A stretch of DNA of 64,000 nucleotides from positions 21,104,362 through 21,168,361 of the forward strand of contig NC_091142.1 in assembly GCF_041381155.1 (NCBI RefSeq), written 5' to 3'. Below, in pieces: positions 22,011 to 34,138 of this stretch (position 1 is its first letter; every line of letters begins with the position of its first letter). Below the pieces are notes generated by a model. The model ran no database searches and was not told the DNA's origin. It worked only from the letters and a program-made list of their open reading frames with translations. Source of the stretch: Argopecten irradians. Its lineage: Eukaryota; Mollusca; Bivalvia; Pectinida; Pectinidae. A program made the translations under genes and the position numbers.

Positions 22011-22329
22011 ATGTTTTAGTTATGTAAAACAAAGACAACAAATAATGATATTTTGAATCTTAAATTCGAATCGTTGGTATTCCCGTGGCAGTAAAAAGTG
22101 ATCAAGGGGAAAAAAACGAGATGAACTGGAAAAACAAGCACAACGTTCACTGGAAGTTGACTAACTGTCAACGTGCACGGTTGAAAAGGCAGCATTATTT
22201 TCAAATCATATACAATAGTTTATAGTTCAATGATTTCAAGCATGATATATACAGAATATGAATATATACGTGTACGTTCTTGATATTTTGTAATAAAAGT
22301 GCTGTTCAAGCTACTGTTAGAAATTCAAT

Positions 22330-22990
22330 TCAAACTGCCCACGCTTAAATTTTCTTTATACCTTGTATATCGAAAGTACTATTTGGGATATGTTGGCATC
22401 GAAAAAATTTGGCGTTTTGTATCAAAATATTGTGATTAAAATTCGGTCATTTAAATTTGGCATTTTTTCCTATGTCAATTTTGAATCCCCACGCTATAAG
22501 GATGCTAACATTGCATTATGAGTATTATCTAATGCTTGATTTCAGAAAAGAAGTCGTTTATATGAAAATAGCCAAATTGATCCCTTTTGGCCCCGGGGTC
22601 AGCCCGACCATTTGTACAATTTTCAGTCAGTACCCCTTAGGATGCTACCAGTTAAAGGGCCTCTTTCATGAACAATGGAAATTTGCCCACGAACCATCTT
22701 TTTAAACTAAATGTTATATGTAGCAACATTAATGCTATACGTTAAAAAGTTTCAAAATGTCCCAGGGGCCAGTTGGCTCAGGACCTGAAATATATGAAGT
22801 GAAAATTTGAACAAAATCGTGGACCGGGAAATTAGTGAGACAAGGTCTATTTTTAGACCATTAATCACGAATCTAACGGTGTCAACATCAATATCTAATC
22901 CAATACTCATTTTCAAGGCTTAATATGATTTCAAATTGTTTTATTTCGTGACATTTTGTAGAAAAATTAAGTTTTACTTCATCAAAATTA
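22330..22990 (+). repeat. Fragment of a GGGTCAGCC-type mollusc repeat
   Basis: CCCTTTTGGCCCCGGGGTCA followed by GCCCGACCATTTGTACAATT and TAGGATGCTACC, with a second GATGCTAAC near 22,500. It has the layout of the tandem-element group at 54 kb (GGCCCC, GGGTCA, CCAAATT) but different sequence. Edges uncertain. Confidence 0.35.
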
Positions 22991-23065
22991 CAAAACATTT
23001 GGGTATTTTAAGACCATTATCAACTGCTTTGCATTTGATGTTGCTTCACTAACATGTCCTGTTCT

Positions 23066-23240
23066 ACAGTTGTGTGACCGCACAATGTACCAAAAACTGT
23101 GTGTGCACATAGTCCGCACATCGTGCATACTTCTTTCGCACATCGTCCATAAATCGTGCGCACAACTGTGCGGTTCAGGTCGCACACCGCACAGCTGTGC
23201 GGTCCGTATACGTACCGCACAGCTGTGCGATCGGGGCGAT
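23066..23240. repeat. Cluster of GCACAGCTGTGC palindromes
   Basis: CCGCACAGCTGTGCGG (23,187-23,202), CCGCACAGCTGTGCGA (23,215-23,230), GCGCACAACTGTGCGG (23,158-23,173) and several half-copies CGCACATCGTGC and CCGCACA lie within 170 bp. CAGCTG is an E-box core, and the words could also fold as hairpins. Confidence 0.75.
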
Positions 23241-23802
23241 CAGTCATGCGAAATCATTCAATAAACGGACCTTGTTGATGAATCTAATTTATATTACTTG
23301 TACTGTCATTTTTGTGATATCTAAATCTAATACTAAATTTCTGTTTAAACATTGTTTCTACACATGTAATATTTCATCATAATATTTGAAATATATTTTG
23401 ATTGATATACATTTAATTTTTATTTATTTATTATATTGTCAGTTTGGGCGATATCTCTATATATTATATATGGGACAAGGAAGTAATTCCAACCGTGTGA
23501 ACAAAAAAAATGTCCAATTTTCAAGGCGATCTGCTCCTTTATCAAGACATACAAAACAAACACGATTACATAACAGGATACGAACTGTAATGCGGGACAA
23601 AGTAGACAAATATTTAACAATACAGCACAATGGAGCACATTAACCCTTCGGCAAGTGGCAGTCGAAGGCCGGATCTAGCAAAATGTGTCCATGCTATTTG
23701 CCAGAACGCTAAAATATTCGCGATGACTGGAAAGCGTGCCACGTGTGACGCAAGATGTGTGGCGAAATTTATAAATAGTGCTCATTGGTATAGGATGCAA
23801 GT

Positions 23803-25730
23803 TTAGTCGCCTATATCCTCGGTGTTGTGTGCCAAGAAGCAAAGTCCTAATATTAGTCGCCTTTTGCTGGGCAGCATATGTAAAGGATCAAAAACGCGTA
23901 GAAAAAGAACGGGAAAATGATGGAAGTAGAGACAACTGGTGGGACGGAGGTATAGATGAGAATCAGTAGGTTTGGAATACAAGTCAGTACTAATGGCCCC
24001 TTCAACTAAAGCGGATCTACTGTCTAGAAATATATTGGTATCTGATGATATATCGGCAGTACATTTGATGGTATTGTGGAACTGTGTACCCTGATCTGTC
24101 AAAACTTCCTGCGGTATCCCAGCCCTACTATAGACTTCAACCAATGCCTCGGCAACACGTTCTTCAACGGCACTGCTTCAGGGTATATCGTCGCATATAT
24201 AGTTAACTATTTTTAAGTATATACCGATTACCCCTCTCCGTCACTGGATTCAATGGTCCCACTATATCTATAGCTACTCGTTGAAAAGTAATGTCTATCA
24301 ATGACATAGATCCAATCGGCACTATTCCAAATTTTCCTGTTGAGTAAGTCCTCTGACAAACATCAGCCTACTATAGACTTCAACCAATGCCTCGGCAACA
24401 CGTTCTGTTTCTATCCCCTTCAACGGCACTGCTTCAGGGTCAACTATTTTCAAGTATGTACCGATTACCGATTACCCCTCTCCGTCACTGGATTCAATGG
24501 TCCCACTATATCTATAGCTACTCGTTGAAAAGTAATGTCTATCAATGGCAAAGATCCAATCGGCAATTTTCAAACTTTTTCTGTTGAGTAAGTCCTCTGA
24601 CAAACACCAGATGACCTACAGTATCTTGTTAAGTCAGAAGTCAAAAGTGATTCCTGGCGAAAAGTACTCTGAGGTAATTCTCTCCAATGTCCTCTTCGCT
24701 CCCATATCACCTGCTATCACTTTAGGAACAACAATTTGCTGAAACAACGGTTCATTAGCACATGTACGTGTTTTAAGTTCCCTAAACAGCAGTCCCCTTG
24801 ATAAAAAAAACGCGATTGTCCACCATCTGACCGCCCTTTGGTAGTTCCATTCTTCGCAATCTCCCAAATAGTTTTCAGGCTGTCATCCCCCTGAGCATCC
24901 TTGATATCTACTGGCGACCCTGAGTCTTTCGGTCTAGGAACCTTGATATCCTCTTTCCGCTTATGTACACTTGTCTGTATAGCAAGCGCATCTAATCCTT
25001 CATCTCGTTTCCAATCCTTATCTGTATCATATGATCCCCTTGCTCCCTTGATATTACCAAGTAATAAATCATAAACTGGAGTATCCATACACCAAGTCAA
25101 GTACGTACTTTTACCTTTAAAGTATGGTGTGTCAACAAATGGATAAGCGACAGGAACAATCACTTTTTTATCCATTAGCTAATATACACTTCTCTGTCTC
25201 ATCAGTGCGGTTTTCATCTCTCAAAAGACACGTATGGACAATACAGCGCTCATAGCCAGAGTCCCTCAAAACTGATAACGGATGATCGCCAAAAAACAAC
25301 TGCACAACTGGCATTTCTGTTTCTCAATACAGAAAGAAGATAATTGTTCCTCTCTGTCGAAATCAGTTTTCTTCGGTTTTGTCTTTTTCTGCAGAGCATA
25401 TGACTTCTGCTCCTATCTCTTATCCTTTGAAGCAACACAATTGGCTGTGTTTTTCTTCTTGCCACTCTTCTGGGGACAATTGAATGACATATTTAGCAAT
25501 GCTTCATCGCACCCGAAACTGTTAAATTTTGTTTTTTTGGTATCGTATTACCAGATGTCTTGCCAGACTGTACCTGCTGATTGGCATAGCCAGAAGCCGA
25601 CTTATGTCCTCCATACTTTTGCTTAGCTAAGTTGGATGTATCAACTCTTGCCTCAGCATACTGGTCAGTGAATTTCGACATCTCTTCAACGGACTTAGGA
25701 ATTCTCTGCTTTAGAAATAATATAAGGTCG
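23803..25730 (-). mobile_element. Gypsy-type LTR retrotransposon, broken fossil
   Basis: Recognisable parts on the minus strand, from right to left: a gag-tail-like piece (about 25,490-25,730), a protease-region-like piece (about 25,000-25,175) and integrase-like sequence (about 23,980-24,750). The last is identified by FQRVAIDIVGPLNP and SRAGIPQEVLTDQGTQF, the core pattern of Gypsy integrases. No LTRs were found at either side. It is broken several times and looks old. Confidence 0.8.
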
Positions 25731-25739
25731 ATTCAACAA

Positions 25740-27200
25740 GCGCGGGTGATGACGATAATTTACATGATCACTATAATTACCTGGTATCAAATATTTAAAT
25801 TTTAAAACCGAAAATGACTATGGGGATTTACTGCATGGTTACATGTTGCTAGTGGGTTAATATATCTTCATAGCTGCTTTACGCCCACTCAGTGATAAAC
25901 AAAATATTTTGCATGAAAACACCTTAGCGTTAGCTGCATATTGTATGCTATTCAGAATACCCAATTTTTCTTAGTTCTGTGTAATTTCAGAGGTCAAAGG
26001 GTGAAAATTTATTATTTTTGCAGTTTTTTAATGTAAATTATTAAAGTTATCAAAATTATTTTTATTGCAAATATAGAACAATTACTTAACTAGATCACTG
26101 GGACCTACTTTTTTCATTTTTTCATCATTTTTTTAACTGAACTTCACAAAAACAATACTATATTATGCAGTTGACCCTAAGGTATCCTCATGTAAAATAT
26201 CATGCTTATCACTAAGTTGTCGTAAACAGCACATAGCGATACCTCTCCTTTAAGTTTCAATTAGATAAAACTTCATGAAACGATTAGCATTTGTTGAAAG
26301 AAATATAAAATAAAATTCGACACATTCATTTCTATGTTAAGTTAGATACTGAATTTATGTAATCAAAAATACTTCCAGTCCTTCCACTTTACTAAAAGGG
26401 GTAAAATTAAAAAGTTTAAATCTCAGAGGACGGAGTAAAATATGTATAACACTTAAACAGTTTTTACTATGACAAAATTAGCGAAAGTTATAGACCATCA
26501 AACTTTAAACAATATTTTAGTCAATATAACCATGTCATATATATGTCATTCATAATAGTAAAAGGATTCAGATAAAATGTTTGAAAATATCTATTTAAAT
26601 CTGTCTCCTAGACAAATTACACTTTAGCCTACCATTTTTATTATGACTTGTGTGACGTCAGTCTAATTGTCTTTATGCGTTTACTTAATATCGGCTACCG
26701 ATCAAATAAAATCTATTTCAATTCTAACTGGTTGTCTATTATAAGTGGATACAACAGAATCTGATGATAATTGCATGCTTAATTAAGTACACCTCATCAA
26801 GGATTTACAAGAGAGAAGGCTTGTTGCTCGGAACAGTCGTACAAATTTACGGTTGGCTACCAATTCTTTCTTATAATGGACTAGATCCATGATCTACTCT
26901 GAGAAAATTTGTGTTTGCTTGTTGGGAATTCAGAAAACGCTTTTTTTTTGTTGTTATCTTTCGCTACCTGGTTCGCTCGGTTTGTATAACCGAACGCAGT
27001 GCAACTTTTCACGATGTTGTTGGCAACGTAGCCAATGTTAGTATTGCCACCCATAGGTCGCGATGCGCATGCGTGGGTAACTATTCCGGGGTTTAGTCGG
27101 AATGATATATTCTTTTGATGTCTTTTGGAATCAATTTTAATCTTCTTCCAATTCATGCATATTTATAATATACTATAAAGAAATGGTAAAGTAGAAGCAA
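25740..27200. other. AT-rich stretch, no gene recognised
   Basis: No exon-like or repeat structure stands out apart from short homopolymers. Open frames here are short and resemble nothing known. Confidence 0.4.
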
Positions 27201-27216
27201 TACTTCTCAGACTTAC

Positions 27217-27284
27217 CTGTGTTCTTGTCCGATATGTTAATGAAGTCGATATCGTTGGTGCTTGAGGATTCAAGTATGTTTTCT
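27217..27284 (-). CDS. Exon of an unidentified host gene (micro-exon type)
   Basis: Minus-strand exon with a strong GTAAGT donor and two adjacent AG acceptors (TTTCAG or TTTCAGAG). With the second acceptor it is 66 bp and phase 1-1, reading NILESSSTNDIDFINISDKN. Its frame then joins cleanly to the 63-bp exon at 18,220-18,158. The peptide is acidic and Ser/Asn-rich. No family recognised. Confidence 0.5.
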
Positions 27285-27770
27285 CTGAAATTAAATACGC
27301 CTATATTAATTTCAGAAAATATGTAATGCAATCACATTACTGAGCTCTAGATTTCCGGATATTCCGGAATCACAGAAAAATTGCATGCACTGTAATTTTG
27401 AAACCAAATAATTGTAAATGGTATTTCATGTATCCGAAATTATTTGCCTAACCAATACAAGAATTGTAAGTACATGGCTGGTTACTACCCCCTCCCCCAG
27501 AGTTATCTGGCTTGTTTTATAGGTGATAATATGTTGCATATAAGGTGAGTGTATTGCATTTTGTAAAACGAGTGTAAGTAGGGTTTTTTCTGGGTTTTTT
27601 TCTGGGTGTTATTTTATTTTGTTTTTTTCTCCTTTTTGCGAACTTTGTCAAGAAAACTTTACTCGTCGAGTTTTATAAAAAATATCTAATATGAAATGAA
27701 CAAATGTATGCCATAATAATTATCATATTACTACAATAAGCTACATTTCGAAGAATCGCATCATCACAAT

Positions 27771-28180
27771 GTGTTGCAACACTCCAGCAGAAGCCGACAC
27801 GTTGTCATGACGTTCTCGAGCCCTGGCACCATGTCAGTGTTGACTGATATCAAGCAATTATATCACAATGAATCTCCAGTCAATGAAAAGGGTTCGAAGT
27901 TATATGAAATTGGTGACATATGCTATAATATTACATGGGCTAAATCACTGGATATCAGGTGTGTTATAAAAATATTATGGCTCTTTGCTGAGGGATACAT
28001 CTGGACTTGTCTCCCTGAAAGAGTTATTTTTTTATCTTATATACCCTCCCAAAACAATATAGCAATGCCTTCGCTATGCAGGGCTAGAAACAAGTGGACA
28101 TGTCGTGATGAATAACTTGATGTTCCAAGACTACGGCGTGAAGTTGACATTCCAGGATGGCATAGTGAAATGGTTGCATG
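27771..28180 (+). other. Unidentified open stretch, possible element remnant
   Basis: A plus-strand frame of 114 codons (27,771-28,115) contains TMSVLTDIKQLYHNESP and GSKLYEIGDICYNITWAK. After 28,100 another frame reads MFQDYGVKLTFQDGIVKW. The composition is more protein-like than the AT-rich surroundings, but I recognise no family. It could be a decayed transposase or a retrocopy. Confidence 0.2.
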
Positions 28181-29040
28181 GCCGCCCACGACCGATTTTT
28201 TTATTTTTTTGGTGCAAATGCATCAATCGGCTCATAATGCGTATCGGAACGGTACTTATTCTATGAATAGATTAATCTTGCGATTTCAGCGCCGCTTATA
28301 TAAGTTTTACGTCCGATTCCTATTTTTGCGTCCTTAATGTATTATATTAAGGTATACACAAACCAAAGATAAATTATTTTGGTGTATTAAATAACAGCAT
28401 TTCGTATTATCTTTTTAACGATATATAATAATTCATTTTATATGTTGGGTTTCTTGCAATTTACTGTTTTGCTCTTAATTTTTCATGAAAATAGAGCCAT
28501 TTCATTTAATTCGTTTTAAATTAATAACTTAGATAACAATGACATTTCGAGTACCCTAAAATTCAAGCCATCAAAAATTATCGACACAATATATCATTTA
28601 TTGACTTATGAAAATATTGTGCCGATGAATCCATGGATATGCCAACTTTTTAGCACTTTTTTACCTACTTTGTCTCTTACTCAATATCAAAGTACTGAGA
28701 GTTGAAAATGTTAAGCAAAACATGTCCTTCTCTCGGCTCTAGCATATATGAAAAGCCGCTTAAGCGACGTCACACTTGAGTAAAATATCCCATGTAGGTT
28801 GGTGTACTAAAGTTCGGTTCAACTGACCTACATATTGACCTTTGACCAAAATCTAAATACAATATTATATTATATTAAAATGTCTGACTATCATTCACAC
28901 AATCAAAATGGTAAAACTATATAGTAGTGAAACAAGCATCCAGTGAACTGAAATTGCTTACTTTTTTGGGCCAACAAATAAGATATACATGCAAGCTAAG
29001 AACTATTCAATAGACGTTCTTGGTGTCTTATATATTTAAA
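28180..29040. other. AT-rich stretch, no gene recognised
   Basis: Nothing supported on either strand. Confidence 0.4.
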
Positions 29041-29780
29041 CAAGAGGCCCATGGGCCTTAACGGTCACCTGATATTTAATACAAATTAGTTATGTAATTC
29101 ACTAGCCAACTGATGTCTTTTGTTCACGAAATAGGAACATACATCTAAAAGGTCTACATACAAAATTTCATTAAGCTTGGTGCATATTTACTCACATTAC
29201 CGTGTTCACAAAATTAAATTATTATAATTGCACAGGGCAAAAACTTCGTCAAGTTACGATCTAATCAGGTCGATTTTCGAATTTGTCAGAGATCTTTCTA
29301 ATTTAAGTCTGAATACAAAGTTTCATGAAGCTGAATGCATATTTGTTCAAGTTATAGTGTTCACAAAATTCAATAATTATAATTGCAAAGGGTAATAACT
29401 TCGTAAAATACGATCTAATTAGGTCGCTTTTGAACTTGTCTGAGATCCTTCTAATTTCAATGTAATTATAAATTTTCTTGAAGCTGAGTGCATGTTTATT
29501 CAAGTTATTGTATCCGAAAGGTCCAATTATAATTATTAGTGCAAAGGGCAATACCTTCGTAAATCATAGTCGAACCAAGCTGATTTTAAACTCGTCCAAT
29601 ATCTTTCCAATGTTACTCTACACACAACGTTTCATAAATTAAAAGACATATATAACAGTTTACAACAGGAAATAAAACATCTTATTTTCCTGGGGCGCAT
29701 GCCCCTATGGTGACCTCCCGTCCCCTTCCGTTTGTACAACAATGACGGACGAAGCGTAAAACTTCATTTGATACTCATCG
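29041..29780 (+). repeat. Tandem element with GGCCCATGGGCC head and ~130-150-bp units
   Basis: Begins ACAAGAGGCCCATGGGCCTT then AACGGTCACCTG, nearly the same head as the 54-kb array, but its units differ: about four copies of 'TTTCATGAAGCTGAATGCAT..TTCAAGTTAT..GCAAAGGG.AA.A.CTTCGTAAA..CGATCTAAT.AGGTCG'. It ends near a GGGGCGCATGCCCC palindrome at 29,692 and a GACGGACGAAGCG stretch. No coding sequence. Confidence 0.65.
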
Positions 29781-30169
29781 CAAATTTAAGTATTATTTAA
29801 CCCATTTCGGAGAGAATCTAAACCTTGTGTAGAGTGAAGTGACTTCTTATATATACACATTTATGGTCCCCATTATTACAACTGTTGGTGGAGAACTGTA
29901 GGGAGAATTGTAAGAACATTCTGTTACTTTGTATAGTGACCTGGTGACCAAGGCAAACCTTTTTTGACACATGTTAAAATTGGTCTTGCAGTTAAGGAGG
30001 ATTTGTTCAGACAAATTTGTTCCTTTGACAGACACACAGACAAGTTGATTCCACTATGCCTCTCTAACTTTGTTAACTACTCTCCGCTAGACTTCGCTCC
30101 GAAAATAAAACGACAGATCAGGGCTAACTATCTTGTCAATTTGATTTGATACTACTTATAACGTTTAAG

Positions 30170-31990
30170 GGATCTCCCTTTCCTGAATTTTTTTTGCCAT
30201 TAGTTGTTTACTGGATGTTGAAACGCGAAATAGACTTTTAAAGCAGACGCTGTGGAATTTGCCGGTACATCCATCATGACGTCAGTCTTTCGATGGAACT
30301 TCAAATTTCATACGTGAATTATTATCTAGACGTTACAGATGAATTGAAACATGAACAAACTAATTCTTTCATGTACCTTTTCAATGCTGAATGCGTCCTC
30401 AACAATAACAAAACTTCATTTCCACCTTGTTTCCATTGTAAACCGAAGGGAATCCCGTGTCTTAATGAGCCAAGCATTTTGTCGATTGAATAAATTAATC
30501 AGAGCTTACTTTGTCAGGATTTCGATGAAGATGCTGACCTTAGCTCTCTTACAATTTATGAGCGCAGCCTTGCGGAAAGAAATGCTACTAATCATGCGAT
30601 TCACGCTACACAAGACAGTATCCTAAGTCGCATTCACGGGAGATAACAAAATCTTTACAATTTTATCAGTTCATAATGGCAACAGTCGTAAAAGATAAAC
30701 ACGCAAAATAGATTGGTAATAGATTTACATTTTGTCTTAAAGCGTAACTTCAAAGTTGTTAATATGACACTGTCGCTTCGAAATTTTCCCCCTTGGCAAC
30801 GGAGAACGACATTGAGATATACATTGTATATAGCCGCAGTAGGCTTTGGATGGAAATAGATGATATTGGTAGGTAAACTGCATTGTCGGGCTTGCCTGGT
30901 GCGTATATTATATGCTTTCTGAAGTTAACTTTTTTCTAGCAAACTGAAATTTTATCTGAAATGTCAGCAAAACTAATGAGTAATTTATACACCACTTACT
31001 TATGTTATCTTTAATTCAATCGAGGTAATGTTATAAAATTTCATACATGCAAGACATGTAATCTCAATATCGGAAATAAAGAATCTGGCTGACAATCTGT
31101 TTACCTGTCTTTCTGCCTCCAAGGCTACTATTTCAATATAAAAGTTACTTCTAACAGTGAATCAGTGCATACAATTAAGCAATACAGACAGAAACACATA
31201 TAAAAGTAGTCAAATGTCTGACGAGTCAGGAAAGATAACTCTTTCACCTCTTTTTGATATATATGTCATCTAAAATGCATTCATAACAACTACTGTATAT
31301 GCACGAACTGCTATTTAGTAGCAGTTAATAAAAACCAAACATCGGATCAATAATAGTATTCTATAATTAATAACATACACCTAAAACAATTTTGATTTAA
31401 TATATTCAATATACTCATTCACATATATATCAAATAAGTTAAATCATAGGATGGTTAATTTGTAACAAGGGCCGCCAAGTATTGGTCCAAGTGATCCCAC
31501 AGTGACTGCGTCCAGTAGAAAACAACAATAACATTACATGGCTGTGTTAGCATTAGTTACACAGTCATGTAGCCTCAATGTGTTTCAACGAAATTTTCTG
31601 GGCGCAGCCATTATGGACTCATTTCCACTAATAAATCCGTTATTACAAAACCTTTCCCATGATTCTAATTAATATGTAATATAAATGTGAAATGATATAT
31701 CGAATATAACTTTTTTCCATATCACTACGAAATTAAAACAAACAATAATATTAATGACATGTATATAGTGATCATTTATCGTATCAGTTACGCTGTATAA
31801 AATGAAAGATAGGTTTGATAATTTTATCTGTAATAATGGAGTCGACTAACCTATATCCAAGTTATCCTATCTTATCTGAACCTGAATGTGTGTGTGTGTG
31901 TTTGTTTATTTATTCACTGGCTTGTCTATGTGAATGTTATACAGGCACAAATGGTTGTACGAGTGTTGACAGATAAAAGATATGGCCTAT
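30170..31990. other. AT-rich intergenic or intronic sequence
   Basis: No gene supported. An exon-like CCTTGGAGGCAGAAAGACAG before GT at 31,106 (minus) was considered, but its length breaks the frame rule of the neighbouring micro-exons. Confidence 0.35.
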
Positions 31991-32008
31991 ATTTTAATGC
32001 TGTATTAC

Positions 32009-32023
32009 CTGGATAACCGTGTT
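32009..32023 (-). CDS. Candidate 15-bp micro-exon ending in the GGYP-type motif
   Basis: Minus strand: ATATAAAG acceptor, 15 bases (AACACGGTTATCCAG), then a GTAATA donor. Its end, GGTTATCCAG before GT, matches the end of the 48-bp exons at 60,363 and 60,761 (GGCTATCCAG), and it has the same phase. This is the only micro-exon candidate between the SLC6 gene and 27 kb. Confidence 0.3.
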
Positions 32024-32029
32024 CTTTAT

Positions 32030-34138
32030 ATTTGCATTTATATTGTATAAATTTCATTTATACTCACTCAATAATTATAAATTAGTATTGCATATAATTT
32101 GTGTTATATATTCAGCACTTTTAAATTTGTATTCAAAATTTAGTTTTTCATATTTTCCATTTGTGTCTTTTGTGCTGTAACTATATTGTAAAAGTTATTT
32201 AACATTGTATCCCGAAACGATTTTTCATAATCCGATAAAACTAAAATAAAATATTTCTTCTTTCTTGGATTCGAACTTGCATGTCTTGCTTGCGAAAAGC
32301 AAGTTTATTGTTAATATGCAATCCTACACAAATTAAGACATACATTTGATGGTTTATGTGGATAATATACAAAAATCATTTTTAGAATTGATCAACCCCT
32401 CCAAAAATCGTATCCTCAATCAAATCTACATAAAAAGATTAATACATGTATATTGGTTCCCGCATATTAACTCGAGTTACTAAAGTTTAGCCCCTTGCCC
32501 CTTGACATTTGGCATTTACACCTACTTGACCTCCAAAATTCGATTTTGATATTTACAAATAAAATAATAATAAATCCTAGAATATATAGTTATTGACGCG
32601 AAATGGACAAGATTGACACCCTGTGTAAAAAAACCAGCAAGGATAACAACCAAATTATCCCAACAACAGACACTTCACAATATATTTGAAATTGATTTGG
32701 TTGGTTATAATATTGTAGAAAAGTCATGTTTTCTTAAATCATAAACAAAAATGACAGTTTAGTAACTACAATAAAGAAGTGTGAATATAAATATGTAACA
32801 GTTTGATCAAGCCCACCGTACCTGTTGTTGTCATCCATGTTACGCAACTATTAACTTCCTGGTCAAATTAGATATGTGTTTATACATGTATGATAAACAG
32901 TCGACATATGTACTGTTATAGTTGACCTTTCATAATTCTGAACATAAAAACATGTAAATGTTTTATATCAAGGACAAACGAATTAACAAATTCATGTACT
33001 AATTAAAATAAAAAAAATATCCACAAGGAACAGATTATGTATAAACCATAGTGTATGTAGAGTACATATGCCTTTATATGATCACATACATCCATTTAAG
33101 TCAGGAGTGCGAAAATAGTTTTGAAATATGACGGTCGCCATTTAATTATTTATCAAATTATGAATCTTTTTTTTTCGAAATAGTAATTGATATATTCCAA
33201 ATTCATTCTGGTCTGTCCACTAAGGAAAAGTATTCCAAATATGTAATTGATTTCAGTTTTTTTCATTTCTCTCCCCCCTCTCTCTCTCTCTCTCTTGAGA
33301 TTAATTATGTGCTTTCACTTATGATTTTAGTCAGTATGTGTGAAGTTTTTAATTGTGTTGAATGTTGTCTTTTAAATGGAAAAATAATGTTAAGTTTATC
33401 ACATAATGTTGAATATGTGAGAACGCTGATAAAACTAAAACAACATCACAAGAAAATCTCGCAACTTTTTTTAAAACTATTTTTTTTCTCGACAAACAAA
33501 TTCTGCCAAAATGTGTCTCAGTTATTTAAGGCCACATACACAAATCTGCATTTGATGTTATACATTGTAATATAACAATTTAATATAAAATCATAATGAA
33601 ATAAGGAAGGGAAAGGGAGGTAAATCGTACAAAATTTTGAAACAGACGTAAAACAAACCTTTTCAACTTTAGCATTTAACTTTATTTTAATAATATACGA
33701 AATTCAAATTACTATAAAGAAATGTAGTAAATGTCAAAAATATCAAAGCTATAGGTGCCATAATTTGGCGAACATTCTGACATGTAGATTTATTGAAAAC
33801 CACCAAGTGAATTAAGATGTGAAAATCATTCAAATGGACAAACCTATAAATATTAAAAACTCTGCTTGATTCGTGACTATGAAAATTACGGTACCGATAA
33901 CTTTAATAATCACAAAATGCTAATATTTGTCTCGTATTAGTAGGCTATGTAATCACAACAAATTGGTATATAAATTTGGTCTTGCAAACCTCCTTCAAAA
34001 ACAAACTAACTGAAATACAGCAGAAAACAAAGAAACATAAAACAAAACAAAGAAAAACTTCAAACATACAATGTAAGAAGAACATGATTACATTTCTTTG
34101 TATCCTGCACTTCACGTCCTTGGAACACAGGACACCAT
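32030..34138. other. AT-rich sequence downstream of the SLC6 gene
   Basis: No coding sequence recognised. Holds a (CT)n microsatellite at about 33,272-33,295 and a weak tRNA-like stretch near 32,260-32,340 (minus, AGTTCGAATCC). A 3' untranslated region of the SLC6 gene must begin below 34,139, but no single poly-A signal can be chosen. Confidence 0.35.

Noticed and set aside
31108-31130. 20- or 23-bp exon CCTTGGAGGCAGAAAGACAG
   Set aside because: Neither possible acceptor gives a multiple of three.
32260-32340. tRNA or SINE on the minus strand
   Set aside because: A B-box-like AGTTCGAATCC exists, but no A box at the right distance and no cloverleaf.
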